A stretch of 64,000 nt of DNA from Rhodocyclales bacterium (GCA_016235025.1 JACRMV010000006.1:1-64000); one strand, 5' to 3'. Counted from the first letter of the stretch, positions 9,475-19,500 are shown. A program made the numbers and translations. Notes: a model not told the origin generated them from the sequence alone.

Positions 9475-9920
9475 GATTTCTCCTGGATAAAACGGATTTC
9501 CTTGCGTTGTGGTTGCAGAGAAAACAACCCTGACGTGCGGCGAACTCGCAATTCATGACTTCGCAGCAAGGCGAAACCCAGGCCCAGTCCGGCAAGCATG
9601 CCGATCATGGCCGCGCCATCTCCGTCAAGCGCCTGTCCAAGCGCAGCACCGCCGATGGCCAACAGCACCGGCAGCAGATAGGACATCAGGGAAGCATGCC
9701 AGAGGGCGCCTTGCTCAATCCGCAGGCTGACACGATCACCTACCTGGGCTCCGCACATCCTCTCCAGCCGATAACGGCGCGGCCCGGCCGTCAATCCCAG
9801 AATGCCCACCTGACAACCGTCTGCGCTTTTGCAACTACCGCAGGCAGTTGCGCGCTGAGGCAGCTCGACCCAGAGATGATCAGTGGTTACTGCAACGACA
9901 ATGGCATCGCATTCGGTCAT
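9471..9920 (-). CDS. rseC: SoxR-reducing/RseC family protein
   Basis: Inner-membrane protein of the RseC/MucC family, linked to sigma-E control and to reduction of SoxR in enterics. The 149-residue product has an N-terminal Cys cluster (ACGSCKSADGC, residues about 26-36) and two adjacent membrane helices at about 78-115 (LMSYLLPVLLAIGGAALG, then MIGMLAGLGLGFALL). Order and size match the family. It overlaps rseB and degQ by 4 bp each, indicating co-translation with the anti-sigma module. Confidence 0.88.
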   Translation of the reverse strand: MTECDAIVVAVTTDHLWVELPQRATACGSCKSADGCQVGILGLTAGPRRYRLERMCGAQVGDRVSLRIEQGALWHASLMSYLLPVLLAIGGAALGQALDGDGAAMIGMLAGLGLGFALLRSHELRVRRTSGLFSLQPQRKEIRFIQEKS

Positions 9921-10876
9921 TTGCGTTTTCGTTCGATACCGTCACCAAGACGTTGGACCGAGACAACGGGCACCTCGCCCATCACCACCAGGCGATATCC
10001 GCCGATCTTGCGACGATAGATGTTAACCGGGCCGATACTGCTCAAGCCTTCCGCTTCCTGTGATTCAGCCGCGGGTTCGATAAATGCGGAAATCGACGCC
10101 ACGCCATCAGAGAAAAGAAAATGCAGGCTTGCCGGTTTTCCAGGCGCCATCTGACGTGTCATTGCCGACACTTTATGAAACCCAGGCAATCCAGCACGGA
10201 AAGTCCAGCCCTGATCTTCTCCTGTCATTGCCACCGCCTTCACCTTCTGCGTTTGCTCCTTGCCGGTGGCGAACCGTGCACGCAATGCATCGCGTTCGAG
10301 AGGACCGCCGATTTTTATCTGGGTAAATGCAAATGACTCGAGTACTTCGCCTCGCTCACCAATGATGCTCGCTTTCAACAACAGGCCGCTGGCTGCATCC
10401 AGCCAGAACTCATGTCCATAGCGAAACATGTCACGCGGCTCCAGAACCACTCGCTGGCTGTCCACACCTGCGATCCGTCCCGCGCCGATGCTGCGCACCA
10501 CATAATGGTCAAGCACACTCCCCATGCCAATCGGCAGCAATGCTGGAAAGTGACGCCGGGATACGCTGTTTTCAACAATGACCCGATTTTCTTTCGGGAA
10601 AAACCACTTGACCTCGTTATCATCACGAATCACTTCGCGCGGACTGCCGTCGAGCACCTCGATTCGCTCCAGTTCCCGGCCATCCACCAGCGCATGTGCA
10701 ATAGCGGACGTTTCCATCCGGTTGCCACCGTTATAAACGAAGGTGCCACTGTAAGTCAGCTGCCGGGAAGCCTGCGCCATGCGCTGCAACACGGCAATCC
10801 CATCTTCGGCATAGACAAAAGTCGGCGCCAGCAAGACGCCGAGAAACACGCACCAGGAGACAGCGAAAGCCATCAA
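9917..10876 (-). CDS. rseB: periplasmic sigma-E regulator RseB/MucB
   Basis: Periplasmic protein that binds the anti-sigma factor and shields it from proteolysis until envelope damage is sensed. The 319-residue precursor has a signal peptide (residues about 1-23, ending VYAED) and the two-domain MucB/RseB layout, with the start QRMAQASRQLTYSGTFVYNGG typical of the lipoprotein-like N-domain and a C-terminal domain beginning near residue 220 (FRAGLPGFHKVSAM). It overlaps rseA and rseC by 4 bp. A weak resemblance to the dispersed repeat lies at about 10817-10843 in its signal-peptide region. Confidence 0.92.
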   Translation of the reverse strand: MMAFAVSWCVFLGVLLAPTFVYAEDGIAVLQRMAQASRQLTYSGTFVYNGGNRMETSAIAHALVDGRELERIEVLDGSPREVIRDDNEVKWFFPKENRVIVENSVSRRHFPALLPIGMGSVLDHYVVRSIGAGRIAGVDSQRVVLEPRDMFRYGHEFWLDAASGLLLKASIIGERGEVLESFAFTQIKIGGPLERDALRARFATGKEQTQKVKAVAMTGEDQGWTFRAGLPGFHKVSAMTRQMAPGKPASLHFLFSDGVASISAFIEPAAESQEAEGLSSIGPVNIYRRKIGGYRLVVMGEVPVVSVQRLGDGIERKRK

Positions 10877-11406
10877 CGCCCCTCGTATGCGATCGACACC
10901 GTGCGAATAGGGTTCGTACCACCGGCAATCGCACCGCCAGGCGCATAAACCTGATGTGCCACCAGATATTCCTGCATGCGCAGGCGCGAGTCCGTGTCGC
11001 TGGCCATGACAACCGCGCCAGGCCGGTAATCCTCGCCGGAAACCGCACCAGCCACCAAACCCGGGGCATTACCTCCAGTTACCGGAGTCAAAGCCAACCA
11101 AGCGACCAGCGCCACACCGGCAGCAGAGGCTGCCAGCGCCAATGCCGGCCGCTGCCAGTGCACCGCGCGCCGGGAGGTGAGCAGCACAACGGCGGGCTCG
11201 TGTTCAATGGCGGCCATCACTCGCGCTGACACATCCATCCCCAGATTTGGCTCGCCCCGCAAGGCATCTCCAATCACCTGATACGCAGCAAGATCCGTCC
11301 GCAACGCATCAGCATCGCGCAACGCGTGCAAGGTCTCTGTTATCTCATGGACCTCAAGCTCACCATCCATCAAGGCTGAAATTCGTGTTTTCATAGGCAT
11401 CACCAT
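10873..11406 (-). CDS. rseA: anti-sigma-E factor RseA
   Basis: Membrane-spanning anti-sigma factor that holds RpoE inactive at the inner membrane. The 177-residue product has the N-terminal sigma-binding domain starting MKTRISALMDGELEVHE, one membrane helix near residues 90-108 (LALAASAAGVALVAWLAL), and a periplasmic tail. Three Met codons lie at the start; the ATG at 11400 would form a TGATG junction with the rpoE stop and is an equally good choice. Degradation by DegS/RseP-type proteases is the known mode of release; neither gene is identified in this block. Confidence 0.9.
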   Translation of the reverse strand: MVMPMKTRISALMDGELEVHEITETLHALRDADALRTDLAAYQVIGDALRGEPNLGMDVSARVMAAIEHEPAVVLLTSRRAVHWQRPALALAASAAGVALVAWLALTPVTGGNAPGLVAGAVSGEDYRPGAVVMASDTDSRLRMQEYLVAHQVYAPGGAIAGGTNPIRTVSIAYEGR

Positions 11407-11996
11407 CGTTTGTCAGCGGCCGTATCGAGCAGCGGCCTTAATTTCGCCGAAATCGCATCGCGTGCGCGAAAAATTCGCGAACGTACGGTACCTATCGGGC
11501 AATCCATCACTTCTGCAATTTCCTCATAGGACAATCCTTCAATCTCGCGCAGCGTAATCGCTGTGCGCAACTCTTCCGGCAGACGCTCCACGGCCGCATT
11601 CACTGTATCGCCAAGCTCCTTGGTCATCAACAACCGCTCCGGCGTTTCAGCGTTGTGCAGCAACTCGACATCACCCTGGCCTTCTGCCTCATCATCCACC
11701 GAATGGGTAAGCTGCGCACGGCGACCATGCGTCATCAACCAGTTTTTTGCCGTATTGACGCCAATGCGATACAGCCATGTATAAAACGCACTGTCATTAC
11801 GGAAGCTGGGTAATGCACGATAAGCACGGATAAAACTCTCCTGGACTATATCCTCCACCTCAGCCGAATCGCGCACCATACGCGAGATCAAACGCGCGAG
11901 CTTGCGCTGGTACTTGGTAACGAGAAGGCCAAAAGCCTGCTTGTCACCGGCCTGCACACGCTCAACCAGTATCCGGTCCGCTTCGCGATCTCCCAT
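11400..11996 (-). CDS. rpoE: RNA polymerase sigma-E factor
   Basis: ECF sigma factor for envelope stress. The 198-residue protein has region 2 (AEVEDIVQESFIRAYRALPSF, then FYTWLYRIGVNTAKN) and region 4 (EELRTAITLREIEGLSYEEIA, then CPIGTVRSRIFRARDAI). The start at 11996 gives MGDREADRILVERVQAGD, matching the RpoE/AlgU N-terminus and usual length; a 56-residue upstream extension is not RpoE-like. It heads the minus-strand block and is divergent from nadB, as in many proteobacteria. Autoregulation by its own promoter in the 12.0-12.15 kb gap is likely, but I could not place the site with confidence. Confidence 0.95.
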   Translation of the reverse strand: MGDREADRILVERVQAGDKQAFGLLVTKYQRKLARLISRMVRDSAEVEDIVQESFIRAYRALPSFRNDSAFYTWLYRIGVNTAKNWLMTHGRRAQLTHSVDDEAEGQGDVELLHNAETPERLLMTKELGDTVNAAVERLPEELRTAITLREIEGLSYEEIAEVMDCPIGTVRSRIFRARDAISAKLRPLLDTAADKRW

Positions 11997-12162
11997 GAGC
12001 TTTGCTGTTGTTCTCGCCTGGTAAAAAATTCGCGGCCTCAATTTCGGCCGCAGGCAAGTATAGCAAGTGCCTGGCCCACACCTCGCGTACCCGATATCTG
12101 AAAAGAAGACTCGCCTGTCTGCCAATAGTTCCATCATCGAAGCGATGATATAGTCCGGGCCC

Positions 12163-13758
12163 ATGACTCAGGACAATAACCTCAGGCAGTTCGATGTTCT
12201 CATTATCGGCAGCGGGCTGGCCGGTCAATCGCTGGCCCTGCGTCTGGCCGACACGCATAGCGTGGCCCTGGTCACCAAAAAAACCCTGGGAGACTCCGCC
12301 TCATCCTGGGCCCAGGGAGGTATTGCTGCCGTACTCGATCCAGCCGACTCGGTCGAAGCGCACGTCGCCGATACGTTTGCCGCCGGCGCTGGCCTGTGCG
12401 ACCCATTCGCCACCCGCTTCGTTATCGAGCACAGCCGCACCGCCATCGAGTGGCTGATTTCCCGTGGAGTACCTTTCACGCGGGACGACTCGCCTCTGGG
12501 CTTTCATCTCACCCGCGAAGGCGGTCATGGCCAGCGACGCATCATCCATGCTACCGACGCCACCGGCAGCGCCGTGCAACAAACACTCACCGAACAAATT
12601 CGCCAGCATCCGAACATCACGGTGCTGGAGCAGCACATTGCGATTGATCTGATTACCGCCAGCAAACTCGGCCTCGCACCCAACCGCTGCCTCGGCGCCT
12701 ACGTGCTCGACATCGCCCGCGATACCGTGATTACTATCGGTGCCTGTCATACCGCGCTTGCAACCGGGGGGGCCGGCAAGGTCTACCTTTACACTACCAA
12801 TCCGGATACGGCGACTGGCGACGGCATTGCAATGGCCTGGCGCGCCGGCTGTCGGGTGGCAAATATGGAGTTCATCCAGTTCCATCCGACCTGCCTGTAC
12901 CACCCGCACGCCAAGTCTTTCCTGATTTCCGAAGCGCTGCGCGGCGAAGGCGGCCTCCTGCGCCTGCCTGATGGCACGCGCTTCATGCCCGCGCACGATC
13001 CGCGTGCCGAATTGGCGCCGCGCGATATCGTCGCCCGGGCCATCGACTTCGAGATGAAACGGCACGGCATCGACTGTGTCTTTCTCGACATGACGCACAA
13101 GCCGGAAAGCTTCCTCAAGGAGCACTTTCCAACCATCCACGCCTACTGTCTAACGCTTGGAATCGACATCTCGCGGGAGCCAATTCCCGTCGTTCCAGCC
13201 GCACATTACGCTTGCGGCGGCGTCGTCACCGATCTGGCGGCGCGCACCGACCTGCCTGGCCTGTACGCCATCGGCGAAACAAGTTTCACCGGATTGCATG
13301 GCGCCAATCGGCTGGCCTCGAATTCCCTGCTCGAATGCGTGGTTTTTTCAGCCGCAGCAGCAGACGAAATTTCCGCCGCGTCCACGGCCCCGCCACCGCC
13401 CTTGCCGCATTGGGATGAAAGCCGCGTGCGCGACGCCGACGAAGAGGTCGTCATTTCTCACAATTGGGCAGAACTACGCCGCTTCATGTGGGATTACGTC
13501 GGCATCGTGCGCACCAACAAACGACTGGAACGCGCCCTGCACCGACTCGAGTTGCTGGAAAAAGAGATCGGCGAATACTACGAAAATTTCCGTGTCAGCA
13601 ACGATCTCATCGAGTTGCGCAATCTGGTGCTGACGGCGCACCTGATTGTCAAAAGCGCCCAGTGCCGGCATGAAAGCCGTGGCCTTCACTTCAGTCGCGA
13701 TTACCCGGAAACTCTGCCACGTGCGTTGGAGACTGTGCTGCATCCGTCTCGGGATTAG
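12163..13758 (+). CDS. nadB: L-aspartate oxidase
   Basis: FAD enzyme converting L-aspartate to iminoaspartate, the first step of de novo NAD synthesis. The 531-residue product has the N-terminal dinucleotide fold [37 protein letters not shown], the [14 protein letters not shown] segment, [10 protein letters not shown], and [15 protein letters not shown] near the end of the FAD domain, followed by the helical C-terminal domain. All are NadB hallmarks. It is divergent from rpoE; a TATAGT hexamer lies 8 bp before the ATG, so the leader may be very short. Its last 68 bp overlap the convergent ygfX-like gene. Confidence 0.96.
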   Translation: MTQDNNLRQFDVLIIGSGLAGQSLALRLADTHSVALVTKKTLGDSASSWAQGGIAAVLDPADSVEAHVADTFAAGAGLCDPFATRFVIEHSRTAIEWLISRGVPFTRDDSPLGFHLTREGGHGQRRIIHATDATGSAVQQTLTEQIRQHPNITVLEQHIAIDLITASKLGLAPNRCLGAYVLDIARDTVITIGACHTALATGGAGKVYLYTTNPDTATGDGIAMAWRAGCRVANMEFIQFHPTCLYHPHAKSFLISEALRGEGGLLRLPDGTRFMPAHDPRAELAPRDIVARAIDFEMKRHGIDCVFLDMTHKPESFLKEHFPTIHAYCLTLGIDISREPIPVVPAAHYACGGVVTDLAARTDLPGLYAIGETSFTGLHGANRLASNSLLECVVFSAAAADEISAASTAPPPPLPHWDESRVRDADEEVVISHNWAELRRFMWDYVGIVRTNKRLERALHRLELLEKEIGEYYENFRVSNDLIELRNLVLTAHLIVKSAQCRHESRGLHFSRDYPETLPRALETVLHPSRD

Positions 13759-14188
13759 CGTCTTTGGAAAAGGCTGCTGCAGCACGCCAGCGCAACCAGC
13801 AACGCAATTGCCGAAAATCATCTCCGACGAAACAATCGCCCAGCAACACCCGCGCCCCTGAATGTCCATTTTGCCGATACAGCAAAACAACCAGAAAGGG
13901 CCACACCGTGGTGTGCGGATGCAAAACCAGCGCATCCGCCGTATCACCAGCGCCGACTTTTTCGAGGCAACCATCGCCACGCAGCACCAGCACCTCGTTC
14001 TGTGCAGGCGAATGCCGGCACGCATACCCCCATGAAACTCCGAGTACAGCCAGCAGCACCACTTTCAGTCCCGCCGACAGTCCGGCGACCAGCACAGCGA
14101 CAGCCGCAAGTAAATACGCCGCCCGCTCGATAAAGAGCAGGCGGCGCGAGGGTGTCACGGTGATTTGCAGCGAAGCGGCGATTTTCAT
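13691..14188 (-). CDS. YgfX-like small membrane protein
   Basis: A 165-residue protein with two adjacent hydrophobic segments (residues about 17-50) and a C-terminal domain ending in the pattern [20 protein letters not shown], which resembles the LLPD..D...FR.LR.WLR end of YgfX/CptA-type proteins. In enterics ygfX lies beside nadB and rpoE, as here, which supports the call. Residues about 78-87 read [10 protein letters not shown], encoded by a copy of the dispersed repeat. The last 22 codons overlap the 3' end of nadB on the other strand. Function in this organism is unknown; the toxin role proposed for E. coli CptA should not be assumed. Confidence 0.7.
   Translation of the reverse strand: MKIAASLQITVTPSRRLLFIERAAYLLAAVAVLVAGLSAGLKVVLLAVLGVSWGYACRHSPAQNEVLVLRGDGCLEKVGAGDTADALVLHPHTTVWPFLVVLLYRQNGHSGARVLLGDCFVGDDFRQLRCWLRWRAAAAFSKDANPETDAAQSPTHVAEFPGNRD
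13938..13964 (-). repeat. Dispersed repeat, copy in ygfX-like gene
   Basis: The plus strand reads GCCGTATCACCAGCGCCGAC followed by TTTTTCG. In the gene's sense frame it encodes KVGAGDTA, the same octapeptide as in RecO. Confidence 0.7.
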
Positions 14189-14203
14189 GCCGACCGCCAG
14201 AAA

Positions 14204-15439
14204 TTAAATACGACGGAAGACCAGAGTACCGTTGGTGCCGCCAAAACCAAAATTATTTTTTATCGCCACGTCGATCTTCATCGCCCGCGCCGTATTTGCA
14301 CAGTAATCCAGATCACATTCCGGGTCCTGCTCGAAGATGTTGATCGTCGGCGGGCTGACCTGATGATGCACCGCCAGCACGGTGAATACCGACTCGAGCC
14401 CGCCGGCGCCGCCCAGCAGATGGCCGGTCATCGACTTGGTCGAGTTCACCACCAGCGTTTTTGCCACGTCGGCGCCGAATGCCAGCTTGATGGCATCGGT
14501 CTCGTTCTTGTCGCCCAGCGGAGTTGACGTGCCGTGCGCATTCAAATACTGCACCTGATCCGGATTCACGCCGGCATTACGCAAGGCATTGACCATGCTG
14601 CGGCGAGGACCGTCGGTGTCCGGCGCGGTCATGTGATAGGCATCGCCGCTCATGCCGAAGCCGGACAGTTCGGCGTAGATCTTCGCCCCGCGCCGCTTCG
14701 CATGCTCATACTCTTCCAGCACCAGAACGCCGGAGCCTTCGCCGAGGACAAAACCATCGCGCCCCTTGTCCCATGGCCGACTCGCCGTGGCAGGATCGTC
14801 GTTGCGCGTCGACAACGCCTTGGCCGAGGCAAAACCGCCGATGGCCAGCGGTGTCACCGTCGCTTCGGCGCCGCCACAAACCATCACATCGGCATCGCCG
14901 TACTCGATCATCCGCGACGACAGGCCGATTGCATGCAGCCCTGTGGTGCAGGCTGTCACGACGGCAATATTCGGCCCTTTCGCCCCCAGCATGATCGACA
15001 GGTTGCCTGAAATCATGTTGATGATGGTGCCGGGAATAAAGAAGGGAGAAATCTTGCGCGGGCCGCCCGACAGATAATCGTTATGGGTTTCCTCGATCAT
15101 CGGCAGGCCGCCGATGCCGGAGCCGATATTGACGCCGATGCGTCCTGCATTTTCCGGCGTCACTTCAATCCCGGAGTCGCGGAAAGCCTGGATCCCGGCA
15201 GCCATTCCGTAATGGATGAAGACATCCATCCGCCGCGCTTCCTTGGCGGACAGATAAGTAGTGGCATCAAAGCCCTTGACTTCACCGGCAATACGCACGG
15301 AAAGCGCAGAAGCATCGAACCGGGTCACCGGCCCGATGCCGCTCTTGCCAGCGACCAGGTTTTCCCACGCCGAAAGCACATCGTTGCCAATCGGCGAGAC
15401 GATCCCCAGCCCGGTAACAACTACACGACGCCGCGACAC
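14204..15439 (-). CDS. fabF: beta-ketoacyl-ACP synthase II
   Basis: Elongating condensing enzyme of fatty-acid synthesis, joining malonyl-ACP to a growing acyl chain. The start was set at a GTG (15439) because it is preceded by GGAGGTTTT, a strong ribosome binding site, and gives MSRRRVVVTGLGIVSPIG, the normal FabF N-terminus; the product is then 411 residues. Catalytic Cys164 lies in VTACTTGLHAIG, with the two active-site His in NAHGTSTPLGD and STKSMTGHLLGG, and the C-terminal NNFGFGGTNG loop. It directly follows acpP and ends the fab cluster. Confidence 0.95.
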   Translation of the reverse strand: MSRRRVVVTGLGIVSPIGNDVLSAWENLVAGKSGIGPVTRFDASALSVRIAGEVKGFDATTYLSAKEARRMDVFIHYGMAAGIQAFRDSGIEVTPENAGRIGVNIGSGIGGLPMIEETHNDYLSGGPRKISPFFIPGTIINMISGNLSIMLGAKGPNIAVVTACTTGLHAIGLSSRMIEYGDADVMVCGGAEATVTPLAIGGFASAKALSTRNDDPATASRPWDKGRDGFVLGEGSGVLVLEEYEHAKRRGAKIYAELSGFGMSGDAYHMTAPDTDGPRRSMVNALRNAGVNPDQVQYLNAHGTSTPLGDKNETDAIKLAFGADVAKTLVVNSTKSMTGHLLGGAGGLESVFTVLAVHHQVSPPTINIFEQDPECDLDYCANTARAMKIDVAIKNNFGFGGTNGTLVFRRI

Positions 15440-15452
15440 AAAACCTCCGGAA

Positions 15453-15692
15453 TTACTTCTTGATATTGGCGTTGACGTAGTCAATCGCCTGCTGCACGGT
15501 GGTGATTTTTTCTGCGTCCTCGTCGGGAATCTCGCACTCGAACTCTTCTTCCAGCGCCATCACCAGCTCGACGGTATCGAGCGAATCAGCACCGAGGTCA
15601 TCCACGAATGAAGATTCATTCTTGATATCGGCTTCATTCACGCCCAGTTGCTCGGCGACGATCTTCTTGACACGTTGTTCGATATTTTCCAT
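15453..15692 (-). CDS. acpP: acyl carrier protein
   Basis: Small acidic carrier that holds fatty-acyl intermediates on a phosphopantetheine arm. The 79-residue protein has the [21 protein letters not shown] motif split around Ser37, the attachment site (DSL). A good ribosome binding site, GGAAGGAGC, lies 5-7 bp before the ATG. It is placed between fabG and fabF, the standard proteobacterial order; AcpS, which activates it, is encoded at 1.3-1.7 kb. Confidence 0.97.
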   Translation of the reverse strand: MENIEQRVKKIVAEQLGVNEADIKNESSFVDDLGADSLDTVELVMALEEEFECEIPDEDAEKITTVQQAIDYVNANIKK

Positions 15693-15771
15693 CTTTGCAG
15701 CTCCTTCCCTGATTGATCGGGTATTAAAAACTCGCTTAGTTTAGCAAAAAGACCAGCCTCCCTTGCGGAAA

Positions 15772-16518
15772 TCAGGCCATGTACATCCCGCCATTTACAT
15801 TCAACGTCGTGCCGGTGATGTAGCCGGCGCGTGGCGAAGCCAGAAATGCCACGCTGGCAGCAATTTCCTCCGCCTGTCCAAGACGACCCAGCGGAATCCT
15901 TCCCAGCAACGCATCGCGCTGCGCATCAGGCAGCAAGCGGGTCATGTCGGTATCGATGAACCCGGGAGCAACACAGTTCACAGTGATATTGCGGCTGCCC
16001 AGCTCCTGTGCCAGGGCGCGGCTCATGCCGGCCACACCGGCTTTGGCTGCGGCGTAATTGGCCTGCCCGGGGTTGCCAGCCTCGCCGACTACCGACGTGA
16101 TGTTGATGATGCGGCCAAAACGCGCCTTCATCATGCCGCGCATGACCAGTTTGGACAAACGAAAGACCGCCTTCAGGTTGGTATCGATAACACTATCCCA
16201 TTCGTCATCCTTCATGCGCATGGCGAGGTTGTCGCGCGTGATGCCTGCGTTATTGACCAGTACCGATACCGCGCCAAACTTCTTTTCGATTTCGCTCATC
16301 AGCGCTTCGCAGGCCGCAGCCTCTGTCACATTGAGTACAGCACCCCAGCCGGTGATCGATGCCGCATCAAATGCCTGCTGAATCTGCTCGGCACCCGCCG
16401 CCGAAGTGGCCGTACCGATTACCGTCGCACCCTGTACGCCGAGTTCCAGCGCGATGGCGCTACCCAGACCACGCGAGGCGCCGGTCACCAGGGCAATTTG
16501 TCCCGTCAACACCTTCAT
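15772..16518 (-). CDS. fabG: 3-oxoacyl-ACP reductase
   Basis: NADPH-dependent short-chain dehydrogenase that reduces 3-oxoacyl-ACP to 3-hydroxyacyl-ACP. The 248-residue protein has the cofactor motif TGASRGLGSAIAL at residues 12-24, NNAGITRDN at 89-97, and the catalytic Ser142, Tyr155 and Lys159 (YAAAK). It begins 1 bp after the fabD stop, so the two are surely co-transcribed. A 79-bp gap before acpP may allow separate control of the abundant carrier protein. Confidence 0.96.
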   Translation of the reverse strand: MKVLTGQIALVTGASRGLGSAIALELGVQGATVIGTATSAAGAEQIQQAFDAASITGWGAVLNVTEAAACEALMSEIEKKFGAVSVLVNNAGITRDNLAMRMKDDEWDSVIDTNLKAVFRLSKLVMRGMMKARFGRIINITSVVGEAGNPGQANYAAAKAGVAGMSRALAQELGSRNITVNCVAPGFIDTDMTRLLPDAQRDALLGRIPLGRLGQAEEIAASVAFLASPRAGYITGTTLNVNGGMYMA

Positions 16519-16519
16519 T

Positions 16520-17455
16520 TCAACCCTCCTTCGCTATGGCCAATGCGGCCTCAAGCCCGGCCGAATCTGCCATCGCCATGCCGATAAGCCCCTCGGCGCA
16601 GCGCTTGGCCAAACCCGACAAAACCTTGCCTGGCCCGCATTCGATGACGTGGGTCACACCAGCCGCCTGCATCGCCTGCATGACCTCCACCCAGCGTACC
16701 GGCGCCGCCGCCTGGCGCACCAGGGCCGCCCTGATTATCTCGGGATCGGTCGGCCGCGCGACATCGACATTGTTCAATACCGGAATTTGCGGCACGGCAA
16801 GAGGCAGTTCTGACAGCCGCACGCGCAGCTTTTCCGCCGCCGGTCGCATCAGGGAACAATGGAAAGGTGCAGAGACCGGCAACATCACGGCGCGCTTGGC
16901 GCCCTTTGCCTTGGCCAACTCGGCGGCCCGCTCGACTGCGGCCTTGTGCCCGGCGATCACGGTCTGCTTCGGTTCATTGAAATTCACCGCCTCGACCACC
17001 TGCCCCTGCGCCGACTCGGCACAGGCCTCGATCACCGCAGCCGCATCCAGCCCGAGAATCGCGGCCATCGCCCCCTCGCTGGCAGGCACGGCCTCCTGCA
17101 TGGCGCGGGCACGCAATTCGACCAGCGGCACAGCGTCTTTCAGTTGCAACACACCGGCAGCGACCAACGCCGAATACTCGCCCAGGCTATGCCCTGCCAC
17201 CAGCGCCGGCACGGGACCGCCTTTTTCCTGCCACAGGCGATAAACCGCCACGCCGGCAGTCAACATCAGAGGCTGGGTATTGACCGTCTGGTTAAGCGCG
17301 TCCATCGGCCCCTCGTTAACCAGTTGCCAAAGATCACGCCCCAGTGCCGAGGACGCTTCATCAAAGGTCGCACGAATCACGGCCGCGTCGCCGTAGCTCG
17401 CCATCATGCCCATGGATTGGGAACCCTGACCGGGAAAAACGAAAGCAAATGTCAT
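16520..17455 (-). CDS. fabD: malonyl-CoA:ACP transacylase
   Basis: Moves the malonyl group from coenzyme A to acyl carrier protein, supplying extender units. The 311-residue product shows FPGQGSQ at residues 7-13, GHSLGEYSAL with catalytic Ser90, and His199 in SAPFHCSLM, the catalytic dyad of the family. It lies between fabH and fabG in the fab cluster. Confidence 0.96.
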   Translation of the reverse strand: MTFAFVFPGQGSQSMGMMASYGDAAVIRATFDEASSALGRDLWQLVNEGPMDALNQTVNTQPLMLTAGVAVYRLWQEKGGPVPALVAGHSLGEYSALVAAGVLQLKDAVPLVELRARAMQEAVPASEGAMAAILGLDAAAVIEACAESAQGQVVEAVNFNEPKQTVIAGHKAAVERAAELAKAKGAKRAVMLPVSAPFHCSLMRPAAEKLRVRLSELPLAVPQIPVLNNVDVARPTDPEIIRAALVRQAAAPVRWVEVMQAMQAAGVTHVIECGPGKVLSGLAKRCAEGLIGMAMADSAGLEAALAIAKEG

Positions 17456-17473
17456 GTGAATTCTTTCATAGGA

Positions 17474-18442
17474 TCAGTATTTGAGGAGAACGGCGCCCCA
17501 GGTAAACCCGCCGCCGACACCCTCAAGCAGTACATGCTGGCCGTGCTGCACGCAGCCGCTGCGCACCGCCTCATCAAGCGCGAGCGGAACCGAAGCGGCC
17601 GACGTGTTGCCATGACGTTCCACGGTGGCGATACATTTTTCCATCGGGATGCCGAGTTTCTTCGCTGTCGCCTGGAGGATGCGGATGTTGGCTTGGTGGG
17701 GGATCAGCCAATCGACCTGATCCGCCGTCATTCCAGCTTTCTCAAGCACTTCGGCGCCCACTTCAGCGAGTACTCTGACGGCGAACTTGAAGACGGCCTG
17801 ACCATCCATGCGCAAAAAGGGGTCGCCAATCGCCTGACCGCTACTGACTTGCCCCGGCACGACCAGCAGGCCATGATGGCGACCATCGGCATGCAGGGCA
17901 GAGGCCAGCAAACCGGGCTGCTCCGACGCCTCCAGCACCACGGCGCCGGCACCATCGCCGAACAGCACGCAGGTACCACGATCAGTCCAGTCCATGATCC
18001 GTGAAAAGACCTCGGCGCCGACGACCAGCGCACAGCGATGGGAACCGGAACGAATGAACTTTTCCGCGATGGTCAGTGCATAGACGAAACCGCTGCACAC
18101 CGCCTGCACATCGAATGCCGGGGCGCCATTAACGATGCCCAGCTTGCTCTGCAACAAGGTTGCCGTGCTTGGGAAAATGTAATCGGGTGTCGACGTGGCG
18201 ACGATCACCAGATCAATGTCGGCAGGGCTGCGGCCCGCCGCGGCAAGCGCACGCCGGCTCGCTTCCAGTGCCAGGTCGCTGCTGGTGATCTCCATCGGCG
18301 CCAGGTGACGGCTGCGGATTCCGGTGCGATCGACAATCCATTCATCGGAGGACTCCAGTCCGTGCCGGGCAATCAGCGCCTGGTTGCCAACCGGCTCGCC
18401 CGGCAGGTAACTACCGGTTCCCGTAATGCGCGTATGGATCAT
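17474..18442 (-). CDS. fabH: beta-ketoacyl-ACP synthase III
   Basis: Starts fatty-acid synthesis by condensing acetyl-CoA with malonyl-ACP. The 322-residue protein has the catalytic Cys near residue 115 ([13 protein letters not shown]), the His in [12 protein letters not shown], and the Asn in [15 protein letters not shown], a full FabH active site. The N-terminus [11 protein letters not shown] is typical. It follows plsX by 6 bp, the conserved plsX-fabH pairing that couples phospholipid and fatty-acid synthesis. Confidence 0.96.
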   Translation of the reverse strand: MIHTRITGTGSYLPGEPVGNQALIARHGLESSDEWIVDRTGIRSRHLAPMEITSSDLALEASRRALAAAGRSPADIDLVIVATSTPDYIFPSTATLLQSKLGIVNGAPAFDVQAVCSGFVYALTIAEKFIRSGSHRCALVVGAEVFSRIMDWTDRGTCVLFGDGAGAVVLEASEQPGLLASALHADGRHHGLLVVPGQVSSGQAIGDPFLRMDGQAVFKFAVRVLAEVGAEVLEKAGMTADQVDWLIPHQANIRILQATAKKLGIPMEKCIATVERHGNTSAASVPLALDEAVRSGCVQHGQHVLLEGVGGGFTWGAVLLKY

Positions 18443-18448
18443 GTGTTC

Positions 18449-19480
18449 TCAGTCACAAAGAGTCGGCGTTGGCGCGACGGCGGCCATGCGCATGGCAATC
18501 TTTTCCGGCAACCGTTGCCGCGCTGCTTCCGCCGCACGCTCCAGTGCGCAAAAAAAAGCCAGCCGATCCGCTGACCCATGGCTTTTCACCACCACACCGC
18601 GCAAACCAAGCAGGCTGGCGCCATTGTAACGACGATGATCGAAGCGCTGCCGGAAGGACTTCAGTACGGGCAAGGCAACCAGTGCGGCCAGCCGCGTCAG
18701 GAACGACCGGGTAAACTCTTCCTTCAAGGCATTGCCGATCATTTGCGCCAGACCTTCGGAAGCTTTCAAGGTGACATTACCGACAAAGCCATCGCATACG
18801 ACGAGGTCCGTGGTGCCCTTGAAAATATCATTGCCTTCCACATTACCCACGAAGTTGAGGCCGCTGTGACGCAGCAATTCAGCCGCCCGTTTTACGACCT
18901 CGTTGCCCTTGATGTCCTCTTCGCCAATATTGAGCAGGCCAACGCTAGGACGCTCCTTGTGCTCCAGTGCCGAGACCAGCATCGAACCCATGATGCCGAA
19001 CTGGAGCAGGTGTTCCGGACTGCAATCGACGTTGGCGCCCAGGTCAAGAACATAGGTATTGCCGCGCGACGAGGGAAGAACGGAACAAATGGCCGGTCGA
19101 TCGATGCCTGGCAATGTTTTCAGCACAAACCGCGAAATGGCCATCAGCGCGCCGGTATTACCTGCCGAGATGGCGGCATCGGCCTGCCCGTCCTTGACCA
19201 GGTCGATCGCCACGCGCATGGAGGAATCCTTCTTGCCTCGCAGAGCACTGGCGATGGCCTCATCCATCTCGACCATTTCGGAAGCATGCCGGATCGCGAT
19301 ACGCGAGCCAAACTCGGCCAGGGCATGCTCCATCTGCGGACGCAGCTCATCCTCGCGACCGACCAGAATGGCGGTACACGCAACATCCTTGCGCAAAAAA
19401 TCAAATACTGCGGGTAGCGTGACTGAGGGGCCGCAATCGCCGCCCATACAATCAACCGCGAGGGTGATCGCCATCGCCAT
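18449..19480 (-). CDS. plsX: phosphate acyltransferase PlsX
   Basis: Makes acyl-phosphate from acyl-ACP for phosphatidic acid synthesis. The product begins [20 protein letters not shown], where DxMGGD is the family signature, and contains the conserved [10 protein letters not shown] and [11 protein letters not shown] segments. The start at 19480 is preceded by AGGAG at 5-6 bp and gives 343 residues, the normal size; an 18-residue longer form has no support. It lies between rpmF and fabH, as in most proteobacteria. Confidence 0.95.
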   Translation of the reverse strand: MAMAITLAVDCMGGDCGPSVTLPAVFDFLRKDVACTAILVGREDELRPQMEHALAEFGSRIAIRHASEMVEMDEAIASALRGKKDSSMRVAIDLVKDGQADAAISAGNTGALMAISRFVLKTLPGIDRPAICSVLPSSRGNTYVLDLGANVDCSPEHLLQFGIMGSMLVSALEHKERPSVGLLNIGEEDIKGNEVVKRAAELLRHSGLNFVGNVEGNDIFKGTTDLVVCDGFVGNVTLKASEGLAQMIGNALKEEFTRSFLTRLAALVALPVLKSFRQRFDHRRYNGASLLGLRGVVVKSHGSADRLAFFCALERAAEAARQRLPEKIAMRMAAVAPTPTLCD

Positions 19481-19500
19481 CAAGCTCCTGACAGGAAAAC

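Noticed and set aside
10815-10843. AAAAGTCGGCG followed by CCAGCAAGACGCC in the rseB signal-peptide region
   Set aside because: Only the first 11 bases match the repeat well. It may be a decayed copy, but the evidence is too weak to list it.
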